The notes under the pieces were generated by a model that was given only the letters and a program-made list of their open reading frames with translations, made no database searches and had not been told where the DNA came from. A stretch of 25,054 bases of DNA from Stephanodiscus triporus (lineage: Eukaryota; Bacillariophyta; Thalassiosirophyceae; Thalassiosirales; Thalassiosiraceae). Numbering within the stretch: the stretch's first letter is position 1; every line of letters starts with the position of its first letter. This document shows positions 9,601 through 17,017 of this stretch, piece after piece. Where the stretch lies: contig JALLAZ010000079.1 in assembly GCA_036939755.1 (NCBI GenBank), forward strand, positions 1 through 25,054. The letters are read 5' to 3'. The position numbers and the translations under genes were made by a program.

Positions 9601-12084
9601 AATGGAGATGTGTCTGTGAATTTTTATGGCGAGACCAAGTCTTGTGCCGACATTGGCAACAAGCTTGCGTTATCAGAAGAAGCGGGGAGCGAAACCTGTT
9701 CCGCTACTCAAAAAGACTTTTCTCGTGAATGTTGCTTTGAGCGATGTCCCCTCTGTCCCGACGGCTTCAACCTCAACTGGGAAGTGGATATTGAATACAA
9801 TAGAGCCACGATTGCGTGTGGTGAACTTGACGGTATCATTAGTGGCAATGCCATTCACAAAAGTTCTCAAGAGTGTTATTCTCTTCGAAGCACATTTACC
9901 AGTGCTTGTTGCTACAACTATGCCACGGCGACTTTTGCTGAATTTGCTGACGAAACAACTTTGGTTCAAGTCATAACAACGGGCTTCTTAAGCACTGATT
10001 TGGACACGTCTACCCTAACTCCTGCACAAAAGGAAGATGCCAAAATTGTGTTCCAGAATATCATCAAGAACACACTTGAGGCTGAAGCTGATTTGCCGCA
10101 AGACTCGGCGGTTACGATCATCGATATTGATGAAAACGGGGTGATCCATTACGAGATCGCCATGAAAGTTGATGATTCCGTCGTTGTGTCTAACATCGAT
10201 GCGACATTTCAAAATACTACTACTTTAGAAGCAATATCGGGTGACATTCAAGCTGAGTCAGCAGGTTCGTCTGTTGCAGAAGAGTTGTCTTTGGTGAACG
10301 TAATTAATTTCGTTCAGGGCGAGACTAGCACCGTTGCTGCTGCTGGTACAGCAGCCACTGGTGCTGGTCCATGCAACTTGTGCAATGCAGGCGAGATAGG
10401 CCTTGAAAAACAAATTCTTTTCAATGGAGCACAGACTTCCTGCCCTCAAGTGTACAAATTTCTTGCTACTCAAGAAGAAGCTGGAAGTGATGCGTGCGCT
10501 GCTGGAAAGGAAGCCCTTCATAAGGAATGTTGTATGAAAAAATGTGACCTTTGCTCCAGCGGTGGCATCCCTGATTGGTACAGCATGGTCAATGTGAATG
10601 GAAAAACCATGACTTGCCTTGAACTTGATGGCATCGTTACTGAGTCTCAAATTCAGAGCGGAAGTGATCAGTGTAGCCAACTCCTTGAAGTTGCAGCCCC
10701 CGCATGCTGTTATGTGCCGCCGACCGAGCCATGTCATATGTGTAAGAATGGTTTCGGATTTGATGACGTGAAGAGTAGTATCACTGTCGACTACAGTGGA
10801 ACAAATGCAACTTGTGGGCAGATTTTCAACACACTTTTTAGTAGAGAAGAGCAAGACAGTGAGGCTTGCTCCTTGGTATCGCAAGATCTCGCTTCTAAAT
10901 GTTGTTACGACCAGTGTTCACTATGTGGTGACCTGCAAACTAATGCAGCACTTTCTGTGACGCACGATGAGGCGCAGGTGGGCTGTGGTGAATTTGACTC
11001 CTATATTTTTTCCTCAAACCTCATTGAGGAAGGGAGCAATGAGTGCAACGCCTTCCAAAACGAGCACAGGGAATCTTGCTGCTATGACATTGCTTGCAGT
11101 TTGTGTGCAAAGGGAGATGATATCTACACTATTAAAGAGTCATCAATGGTGCAATATGGCGGATCGGAAGTAACATGTGGCGAAGTTGCCAATTTTCTGT
11201 ACGAACAAGAGATGAGCCAGAGCAATGTCTGCTTGGCGGCACATGAGAATATATTTAGCGACTGCTGCTTCCAACAGTGCGAAATTTGTGATACAGGATC
11301 ATCCATCAATTGGGCTGCAACAACTACATTCAACAAACAGTCTCAATCATGTACCGATGTTTATTGGTTATTGATCAGTGAGTCGGTTGAAGCAGGCACC
11401 GAAGCATGCAGTGGTCTCTCGCAGGTATCTAAAGATTGCTGCTACAAGGTTCCCAGCCAACAATGCACGTTATGCAAAGATGACAACGGTGCAACTTATA
11501 ACACAAGATGGAACACGGAAGTCACTGTAAATGGAATGACGAAGACATGTGGCAACTTCAACACACTATTGGCAACTCAAGAAAGTGAAAGTGACACTTG
11601 CTCAATGGCCAAGGAAGCAATTTTTAACGACTGTTGCTTTGCTGGCTCTGATACTCTTGTTGCTGTTGCTAACCAATTGAGCACGGATAGCGATGCACCC
11701 TGTAGCTTGTGCAAGCCAGGGCAAATTAGCATCAACGCTGAAGTTGTTTTCAACAATAACCCAACAACTTGTAACGAAGTGCGCGATTTTTTGATCGATG
11801 GCTTCCAGGAAACATCCACTACGTGCAAGTCAGCCCAGGTGAAATTATCCTTAGATTGTTGCCGAGATCAAGACGATCTCTCTTCCTCTAGTGCGAATAC
11901 GACAGGAATTGATGAAGAGGGTTCAATAACAGCTGAAGGGCCAAGCGGTGAGAAGATTGTTCCGCCGATGGAATTTGCAACTTGGACACGAAAACCCAGT
12001 GGTGCCAATAGCAATGCAAGATTGGGAAAACTGTGCACTGCCATAATCTTTGTATTTGCAGCTGACCTACTTCTTTTTGGTTGA
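668..12084 (+). CDS. Giant secreted GH18 chitinase-like protein with ten type A and 28 type B cysteine modules (8 exons, 3483 aa)
   Basis: Likely a secreted or cell-surface chitinase/chitin-binding protein. Exons by frame and GT-AG signals: 668-1695, 1877-1955, 2270-4752, 4874-5427, 5520-6541, 6629-7204, 7285-9084, 9175-12084; every junction keeps the frame. Signal peptide at residues 1-29 (M1 or M6 could start it). Type A modules (FCG...CP.G..C..G..CFA...C) occur five times before residue 450, four times at about 885-1160 and once after the GH18 domain. GH18 spans about 1184-1530: start GYWQSWSV, catalytic [10 protein letters not shown] with E1313 as acid/base, NIMAYDLWGSWD across the exon 4/5 junction, closing W1521; all key residues are kept, so hydrolysis of beta-1,4-GlcNAc is expected. 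Type B six-Cys modules: one at 780-836 and 27 at about 1600-3413. Globular non-Cys regions lie at about 548-737 and 2767-2906. The last 17 residues are hydrophobic with nothing after them, which fits a GPI signal. Pro/Thr, Thr-Gly and Ser linkers lie in the N-terminal part. The gene could conceivably be split in vivo, but the repeats and frames run through. Confidence 0.85.
1411..1490 (+). repeat. Low-complexity Gly/Ser linker (G-tract, GGA and TCG repeats)
   Basis: A run of G followed by GGA triplets encodes poly-Gly, and a TCG triplet run (about 1465-1490) encodes poly-Ser. They form the flexible linker between type A modules 3 and 4 of the GH18 protein. Length polymorphism is to be expected here. 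Confidence 0.8.
2552..2605 (+). repeat. Hexanucleotide tandem repeat (ACGGGG)x9 encoding Thr-Gly
   Basis: Nine perfect ACGGGG units in frame give a Thr-Gly repeat, followed by Thr-Glu and Asp/Glu-rich sequence. It links type A module 5 to the first globular region of the GH18 protein. The repeated GGGG runs could also fold as a G-quadruplex on the coding strand. Confidence 0.9.
2803..3370 (+). other. First non-cysteine globular region of the GH18 protein
   Basis: About 190 residues (548-737) without the Cys modules. The pattern is an amphipathic helix-like start ([14 protein letters not shown]), strands ([25 protein letters not shown]), then a helix ([12 protein letters not shown]). It resembles an alpha/beta extracellular fold of SEA-like type, of a sort I believe recurs in other diatom secreted proteins, but I cannot name the family from sequence alone. 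It is followed by a Pro/Thr-rich linker leading into the first type B module. Confidence 0.4.
3502..3669 (+). repeat. Isolated type B six-Cys module upstream of the GH18 domain (B0)
   Basis: Reads CSLCKPGQI... then single Cys, single Cys, and a closing CC: the same six-Cys layout as the long array after the GH18 domain. It closely resembles the very last module of that array (11695-11870), which starts with the same nine residues. It sits alone between a Pro-rich linker and four type A modules. Confidence 0.85.
3826..4618 (+). repeat. Four type A cysteine modules directly before the GH18 domain
   Basis: Four units of about 40-45 residues: F/Y-Y/F-C-G/S, a middle Cys, CPSG or CPNG, E/D-C, then G-C-F-A-F...C. 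Typical starts are TFYCG, TFFCG, YFYCS and TFYCG. Six Cys per unit suggest three disulfides. Their placement on both sides of a GH18 domain makes carbohydrate (chitin) binding a reasonable but unproved role. Confidence 0.85.
4709..5955 (+). other. GH18 catalytic domain (exons 3-5 of the giant gene)
   Basis: Joining 4752 to 4874 gives [16 protein letters not shown] followed by [12 protein letters not shown], the expected first two beta strands of the GH18 barrel. The catalytic DxxDxDxE is at 5199-5222 (Glu codon 5220-5222). Joining 5427 to 5520 restores MAYD, the substrate-binding Met/Tyr/Asp segment. [13 protein letters not shown] and [12 protein letters not shown] are the later strands 7 and 8. 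The span of about 345 residues is normal for GH18. Confidence 0.92.
6019..6150 (+). repeat. Single type A module between the GH18 domain and the type B array
   Basis: QSFCGKD...[23 protein letters not shown]: all six Cys of the type A pattern. This is the only type A unit after the catalytic domain, so type A units flank GH18 on both sides. Confidence 0.85.
6170..11870 (+). repeat. Array of 27 type B six-Cys modules, alternating in two flavours
   Basis: Each unit is about 57-65 residues: C-x-L/I-C, a strand like V.Y.G, a C (often CxELD or CSDL), a second C, then a closing CC. Odd units close with CCY and a Pro-containing linker and often carry 'AGSEQC' before the fourth Cys. Even units mostly close with CCF, run almost directly into the next CxxC and often carry 'REE'. 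The alternation fits growth by duplication of a two-unit block of about 120 residues. A 140-residue Cys-free insertion separates units 19 and 20. I do not recognise a named domain family. Confidence 0.85.
9931..10350 (+). other. Cys-free globular insertion inside the type B array
   Basis: About 140 residues (2767-2906) with no Cys. A helical stretch ([20 protein letters not shown]) is followed by strands ([19 protein letters not shown]), then a helix/strand pair with [13 protein letters not shown]. The strand-turn-strand with DENG looks like a SEA-like or ferredoxin-like fold. It sits exactly where an odd unit's Pro linker would be. Function unknown. Confidence 0.45.
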
Positions 12085-13088
12085 TTATAATTCACATGTG
12101 TTAATTTTTTTCTACGTAATCAATATACTTTCGCACCACTATTTTAATTGCATTGATTAGAACATACGACAGAGAGGATGAAGCAAGGAAATATGTTAGC
12201 CCCTTTTTGTTTTTGTCTTCCCATGTGAGAGAAATATTCTTCCTACCACTATGTTCTTAACCCTGATATTCTAACCATGTGAATTAGGGTCGTCCTTTCC
12301 ATGGAAGCACCGCCTAGCTAGAGAAAATTAATTTTGAATAGCCAGTGGTCATCTTCACCTGCAACGACAGCTGCCACAACTTAGGTATCCGCTCTACCTG
12401 CTACAGAAGTGCACATGCCAGACACAGCCATGAAAATCCAACACAAATATCTTGGAGCAGTATCTAGATGAGAAGGTGCGACACACGCAATACGCATCGC
12501 AACGAGTCCTTGGGGTGCTACGGTGTGCCCCTCATATTTGACTTTCGTGGTGGTACCAGTAGGCACTCTTAGCTTTCGTCCTTAGACACTGGATGGATGT
12601 TTAGGGCTGCATGAAACGTAAATGCCCGATACCAGCCACGGCATGAATCTATATTATTTACTTCTATCGAGTAGATGAATAAAACATGTCGTGGAGACTA
12701 TCGTACTCGATCCTGAGTGCTTAAAAAGAACAAGTGCCTAAAAAAAGGGGCACAGAATCGAAATAAGCAAGATGGGCACTGTGTTGCAGTTGCAATCCTA
12801 CTACGCGAACAATCATATCATAGCGCTAGCTGAGAGGGCGGTGTAACTCTAGCGCAGGCAGCGAGACAAGTTGTTCGTTGCGTAAGGGTACCTCACTGAA
12901 ATCACGACGAACGGAAATGTCACGAAACAAACCAATCATGGAAATCCCCAATCGCGATTGGGGGGTTCATACATCATAATCGGGTTATTTTACGTGGGAG
13001 TTACAGTACTTCCGAGTCAAGTTCGAATGGCGAAGGAGAGACACCGAAGAGGAGACGGTTTTCTCTCCTCCCTCCCTCCCCCCCCCCC
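12085..13088. other. Intergenic region, no recognised gene
   Basis: About 1 kb between the GH18 gene and the 3' end of eL43. Only short open frames are present; the 61-codon minus frame at 12381-12566 has no family pattern. No tRNA-like cloverleaf or transposon end was seen. The only notable structure is an 18-bp perfect palindrome at 12946-12963. Confidence 0.5.
12946..12963. repeat. Perfect 18-bp palindrome
   Basis: CCCCAATCGCGATTGGGG equals its own reverse complement with no spacer. It lies about 125 bp beyond the eL43 stop codon. It could be a dimeric protein-binding site or form a hairpin in a 3' UTR; the role is unknown. Confidence 0.7.
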
Positions 13089-13376
13089 TCACGCCGTCTC
13101 CTGTTGGATCTTCCTCAGGCGGGCGATGGTACTCCTGACGGTCACGGCGCTGGGCGTGCTCAGGCTGTACGCGCCGCCGGCGACGACCTTCTTGCAGCTC
13201 TTGCATTCCCAGATCCCGACGACCGTCCTCTTGACGGAGTCCTTCCCGCAGAAGGCGCAGCGGTAGGTGGAGTGCTGGGAGACCTCGACCTTGCGCAGGA
13301 GCTTGCGGAGCGTGGCGCCGTATCGGGTGCCGTATTTTCCGGTGATGCCCACTTTTCTCGTGCGGTTCTTACCCAT
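13089..13376 (-). CDS. RPL37A: Cytosolic 60S ribosomal protein eL43 (L37a)
   Basis: A 95-residue intron-free protein, normal length for eL43. It has the family start ([19 protein letters not shown]), the zinc ribbon as two CxxC pairs (C40..C43 and C58..C61), the GIWECKSC segment and the closing [17 protein letters not shown]. The protein is a structural component of the large cytosolic ribosomal subunit. It is transcribed away from uL14, sharing an upstream region of about 0.9 kb. Codon use is strongly GC-ending, as in uL14, fitting high expression. Confidence 0.97.
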   Translation of the reverse strand: MGKNRTRKVGITGKYGTRYGATLRKLLRKVEVSQHSTYRCAFCGKDSVKRTVVGIWECKSCKKVVAGGAYSLSTPSAVTVRSTIARLRKIQQETA

Positions 13377-14288
13377 TTTTTTTGGATTTATGTTTATATA
13401 TTCTTGGGAGCGTTCGTCTGAAGAGCGTATGTATGATATGTGTTGTGGGCAGATGGGGTGGGGTGGGGGTGGGGTGGGGGGGGGGCGGCGGCAATGGATG
13501 AGTTACACGACGTCGATGGCACGCCATGTGCGTGCGAGAGGCAATTCGTGGCATTCCACGGGCAAATGGATCGAGGGCCGATGAGAAACCTCGCACGGCA
13601 TCTGCGCGGACATTACAGCGAACTCTAGGCACGACGGATCGAGGCCGCGACAATGGCCACACATGGCACTTCCTCCTCCGTTAGCCCACAGCGCGCGAGC
13701 CAAAGCCCGGAAACAATCATCCTGACGCGTAAATCCGAAGGCCGACGCCGCCGACGCCGCACACAAGCAAGCAGCCGTCATAATCATCGTCACGTCGAAC
13801 TCACCAAACCGACCGAGTTGTGAAGTGTTGTGGCAAGCGCGCAAAGTTTACCTTTTATCGCACTACTTGATCACGTACAGTAGTACCCAATCCTACGCAA
13901 ATCTTCGTAGGAACTCGATTGTTAGAGCTTAGGAGGACAGACCTCCTTTCGTGATTGCTCTCGTTTCTCGGAACAACAACACCACACCATAGCGAGCTCC
14001 GGAACGAAGGTGAGACCCACAATGGCGGCCGGGCTACTCGGCCGTGTGCCCACGCGAATCGGCTGCTCGTTCCATTCAACAAGTGCGAAGCTGATGCTGC
14101 CAATTATCTGGGCAGGAGCAGGGAGACGGCAGGGGGCAGCAGCTCTGTCATGTGTGTTATCCATTATTTAAGCCCCCCCCCCCCCCCCTCTCACTCGCAT
14201 CGTGTCGAACAATTGTCGTTCCCGCCGCGCCATCGCAGCAACTGCCTCATCGCATCGTCGTATAATAATATAATATACTCGAATCAAT
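13377..14288. promoter_or_regulatory. Shared upstream region of the divergent eL43 and uL14 genes
   Basis: The region between the two start codons holds a G-quadruplex motif close to eL43, a C-tract at about 14167-14188, and a TATAATAATATAATATA run (about 14260-14277) just before the uL14 ATG. A head-to-head ribosomal protein pair suggests coordinated expression. A minus-strand frame (13503-13844) in this space is not supported as a gene. Confidence 0.5.
13455..13485 (+). promoter_or_regulatory. Strong G-quadruplex motif upstream of eL43
   Basis: Five runs of at least four G (GGGG, GGGG, GGGGG, GGGG, then ten G), separated by single T, which is an ideal short-loop G4 pattern. It is about 80-110 bp upstream of the eL43 ATG, on the strand opposite to that gene's sense strand; the complementary C-rich strand could form an i-motif. 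No function is demonstrated. Confidence 0.6.
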
Positions 14289-14723
14289 ATGCCCGAAACA
14301 GTCGGACCCCGCGGACGCCAGAACGCCTCCGGCATCAAGCACCGCGTCTCGGCCGGCCTGCCCGTCGCCGCCGTGGTGAACTGCGCCGACAACTCCGGCG
14401 CGAAGAACCTGCACATCATCGCCGTGTGCAACATCGGGGGCCGGCTGAACCGCCTCCCCAAGGCCGGATCCGGGGACATGTGCATGTGCTCCGTGAGGAA
14501 GGGCAAGCCGGAATTGCGCAAGAAGGTCATGCCCGTCATCATCGTCAGGCAGCGCAAGAGCTTCAGGAGGAAGGAGGGCGTGTTCATCCACTTCGAGGAC
14601 AGCGCCGGCGTCATCGTTAACAACAAGGGCGAGATGAAGGGCAGCGCCGTGAGCGGCCCGGTCGCGAAGGAGTGCGCGGAGCTGTGGCCTCGTATCGCGG
14701 CGAATGCCGGATCTATCGTGTGA
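14289..14723 (+). CDS. RPL23: Cytosolic 60S ribosomal protein uL14 (L23)
   Basis: A 144-residue intron-free protein, close to the usual 140. Family marks include [71 protein letters not shown] and the end [14 protein letters not shown]. The protein lies at the subunit interface of the large cytosolic ribosomal subunit. It is divergent from eL43 and convergent with the DUF829 gene, with about 105 bp between the stops. Confidence 0.97.
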   Translation: MPETVGPRGRQNASGIKHRVSAGLPVAAVVNCADNSGAKNLHIIAVCNIGGRLNRLPKAGSGDMCMCSVRKGKPELRKKVMPVIIVRQRKSFRRKEGVFIHFEDSAGVIVNNKGEMKGSAVSGPVAKECAELWPRIAANAGSIV

Positions 14724-14829
14724 AAGAGTTCATCGCGCACGAACCATTCGCGGTAGATAGAGGGTATTATTATTTAGCAGATAAGGGTCGAATTTACTCA
14801 AAGAGACGCCGGATTTGATCGTATCCTCT

Positions 14830-15780
14830 CTATGACATCTTCTTATTTCCGCCTTCTTCCATTTCAATCAAAACATTTTCAATGAAGTCTGAATACTCCT
14901 TACCGTGCAGCCTTAGATGCTGAACGTGACTCGAATCATAAAAGTGTTGGGCCATAACGTTCACGCCACGTCTACTTCTTTCTGTAACGAATTCCTCAAT
15001 TTTTGTCGAGTGTGCTACATCATCTTTACATGAGTATAGAAATGCTTGCATGCCGCATGTTGTGTCTTCGATGAGTGCATTCCAGAACGTTTCCCCAAAC
15101 GTGGGCTTTCCCATCATCCTTGACATTGCATTGAGCACGTACATTCTAAGCGTGAACAATGTGGCCATCGGTATCCCAACTATTGGATTCGGTATGAGAT
15201 TCCTCATTACATTGAAGCAACTTTTTCCGTCCAAATAGCAAGGCGCGGAGTCGAATATCTGACACCCCGCTCTCAAACGTGCACCAAAAAGCTCCAAGTC
15301 GCAGCGGGCGTCGGGAGCGCACGAGTCGATCGGCGCAGCCAACATTTCACCGATACGTCTCACGACGAACGCGCCGCCATTGCTCATGATGTGCATAACT
15401 ACGGGAGTCGCTCTCTCGGCGGGGGGGGGAGGAGATTCATCCTCTCGGAGGAGATTCGCGACTTCGCGAACGGCCTCCCTCGCGAAGGAATCGACGCCCG
15501 CGGGATCGACGAACAGGCTGCGATTCGACGCGGTCCCGGACACAGTGGAGCATCCCTTGCGGTTGTACAGTCGCGCGTACTTTTCCATGTGACTCGATTT
15601 GGCGCCTCCGAATCCTAGCACCAGGACAACGGCGCGAGGGCGCGTTTGACTTCGACCCTCGGCGGCGACGCCGCCTTTCACCGTGACGAAAGACGATGCC
15701 GACGACGACGTGGTGCCGAAACGTTTGCCCGTGATGGCACGGGCAATGGGACTGCAGCCCTTGTTATAAATCATGGTCAT
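14830..15780 (-). CDS. TMEM53/DUF829 family alpha/beta-hydrolase-like protein
   Basis: A 316-residue single-exon protein. Family marks: VVLVLGFGGAKSSHMEKYARLY (first strand and helix, residues 51-72), the nucleophile elbow MSNGGA (Ser133), QIFDSAP (175-180), YSCKDD (Asp253/254) and DSSHV (His285), which together fit a Ser-Asp-His triad. The substrate of this eukaryotic family is unknown. The first 35 residues are rich in Ser, Thr, Arg and Lys without acidic residues, which suits a mitochondrial presequence, though this is uncertain. The 5' half is GC-rich and the 3' half clearly less so. It diverges from the plastid gene across about 208 bp and converges on uL14. Confidence 0.85.
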   Translation of the reverse strand: MTMIYNKGCSPIARAITGKRFGTTSSSASSFVTVKGGVAAEGRSQTRPRAVVLVLGFGGAKSSHMEKYARLYNRKGCSTVSGTASNRSLFVDPAGVDSFAREAVREVANLLREDESPPPPAERATPVVMHIMSNGGAFVVRRIGEMLAAPIDSCAPDARCDLELFGARLRAGCQIFDSAPCYLDGKSCFNVMRNLIPNPIVGIPMATLFTLRMYVLNAMSRMMGKPTFGETFWNALIEDTTCGMQAFLYSCKDDVAHSTKIEEFVTERSRRGVNVMAQHFYDSSHVQHLRLHGKEYSDFIENVLIEMEEGGNKKMS

Positions 15781-15988
15781 CTCTCGAAAATATTATCGCC
15801 GGCGGGCGGATTTTCATTTGGCGGGAACAACGAAAAATCACGAGGGACGAAATCTGAAAAACAGATATCACACTCTCAAGAGATAAATATGGTACACACA
15901 CGCACTCCGATCTGCCGCACTCTCTGATTGACACCGATGTAGCGGAAGCATAGCCCTCTTCCCTCTAAGAGAGAAGAAAAGAACTGCC
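15781..15988. promoter_or_regulatory. Short bidirectional promoter region
   Basis: Only 208 bp separate the start codons of the DUF829 gene (-) and the plastid-protein gene (+), so the two 5' UTRs and promoters must share this space. No specific motif was recognised. Confidence 0.5.
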
Positions 15989-16976
15989 ATGAGATCCTTT
16001 GCCTTTGCTATTGTGTTACTGATCCAGAGTATATCTAATGGCGCTACGGGCTTCTCACCTGTTAACTCTCTAAACCCGTCCCGCTCCGCACTTTTTGCAG
16101 TCGAAAGCAACCAGAAAGATTTTGATCCACGTGCAGCCGGCATCGCTCTCGCACTGACTCTCGGCTGGGCGGTGGATTCCAGCCCCAGCCTTGCCTTTCC
16201 GAACCTTGCTGATCCATCACCGAGCAATCACATGTCCAAGACCAGCAGCACCTTCATCGTTGCGCTGAGTGATTCTGATTTTGCAGATTTTTCGCTGCCG
16301 TCTTATCAAGAGGTTAGTGCCGCTGAGATAAACACGAATCTGAAGGGAAGTAAGCAAATATTCTCGGACGGCTTTGCAGCCTCAAGGTAAGCCATAGCTA
16401 AAACTGATGGGCCTGATTGTACTTGACCAGTTGCTTCACTACGGCAGAAAATAATTCGACCTCACCTCTTCGAACATAAGCGTTCCGGGTGAAGTCTCCG
16501 AGGACTCCCCTAAGTCTGCACAGCCATCGGCTGCTGATTTAATTGCTGAAAAGGCGGCTGCCAAGGCTGCACAGAAGGCTGCTCGGGAACGGCAGCTTGC
16601 GGCAGTCGAGGCCGCTGCTGCTGCTAAGTAAAAAGTAGATCCTTTGATTCTTAGCGATGTATTTTGCGGATCTTCACGGGCACAATGTGCGCAGTGTAAC
16701 CAGGCAAGCCTAGTAAAGGATTACGAAGTGATATTTTGACTCTTAATTCTTCATATTTAATAAGTATGTATTTCATTATCTCTCTGGGTACCGTACTACA
16801 CGCACCCGGATGTCAAGGACTCTATCTTTTGAAGGCACGGCGGATCCCGAGGAGTGAACAAAAACTTCAGTGGTCTTCTCTGTGGCGGTTTAATGGGAGC
16901 CGCCTTCTTGTTTGCCGCAGTCTTTCTCTCTCAGTCGATGTTTCGCAGACGTGAAGGAGACGACAGAATGCCGTAA
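15989..16976 (+). CDS. Putative thylakoid protein with tripartite targeting and C-terminal membrane anchor (3 exons, 228 aa)
   Basis: Exons by frame: 15989-16386, 16481-16627, 16835-16976. N-terminus: signal peptide ending GATG|FSPV (cleavage 21/22, the plastid motif of diatoms), a short Ser/Arg transit region, then a second hydrophobic segment (about 49-60) ending SPSLA|F at 69/70, as in thylakoid lumen signals. The mature part contains FADFSLPSYQEVSAAEINT, then an Ala/Lys-rich helix (about 152-182). Exon 3 adds KHGGSRGVNKN, a membrane helix (about 195-214, LLCGGLMGAAFLFAAV), then FRRREGDDRMP and a stop. Without splicing the last intron, a TAA at 16629-16631 ends the protein at 182 aa and no anchor is made. 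The intron 1 acceptor is a weak-looking CATAAG but the only one that fits the frame; the intron 2 donor is AA|GTAAAA. Family not recognised; a photosystem-associated role is possible, not shown. Confidence 0.65.
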
Positions 16977-17011
16977 TGGCCATGCAACAATACCGACAAA
17001 GAACTTTAAGA

Positions 17012-17017
17012 AATAAA
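17012..17017 (+). terminator. AATAAA, candidate polyadenylation signal
   Basis: AATAAA lies 35 nt after the exon 3 stop of the plastid-protein gene and just before the stop of the convergent peptidase gene. This is a suitable place for a 3'-end signal and mildly supports the three-exon model, but diatoms do not depend on this hexamer. Confidence 0.3.

Noticed and set aside
10258..10884. 208-codon minus frame
   Set aside because: Antisense to the type B array, which is clearly coding on the plus strand.
12085..13088. Search for tRNA genes, transposon ends or CRISPR-like arrays in this and the other gaps
   Set aside because: No cloverleaf with a GGTTCRANYCC arm, no regularly spaced repeats and no transposase or integrase motifs were found by eye.
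13503..13844. 113-codon minus frame containing an ASAFGF motif like a plastid signal
   Set aside because: The motif is tempting, but the rest has no family pattern, the frame overlaps the eL43 upstream region, and the hydrophobic part is short and not near the first Met.
16629..16631. TAA taken as the only end of the plastid-protein gene
   Set aside because: Kept only as a possible intron-retention form, because splicing across it joins in frame to a convincing membrane-helix exon.
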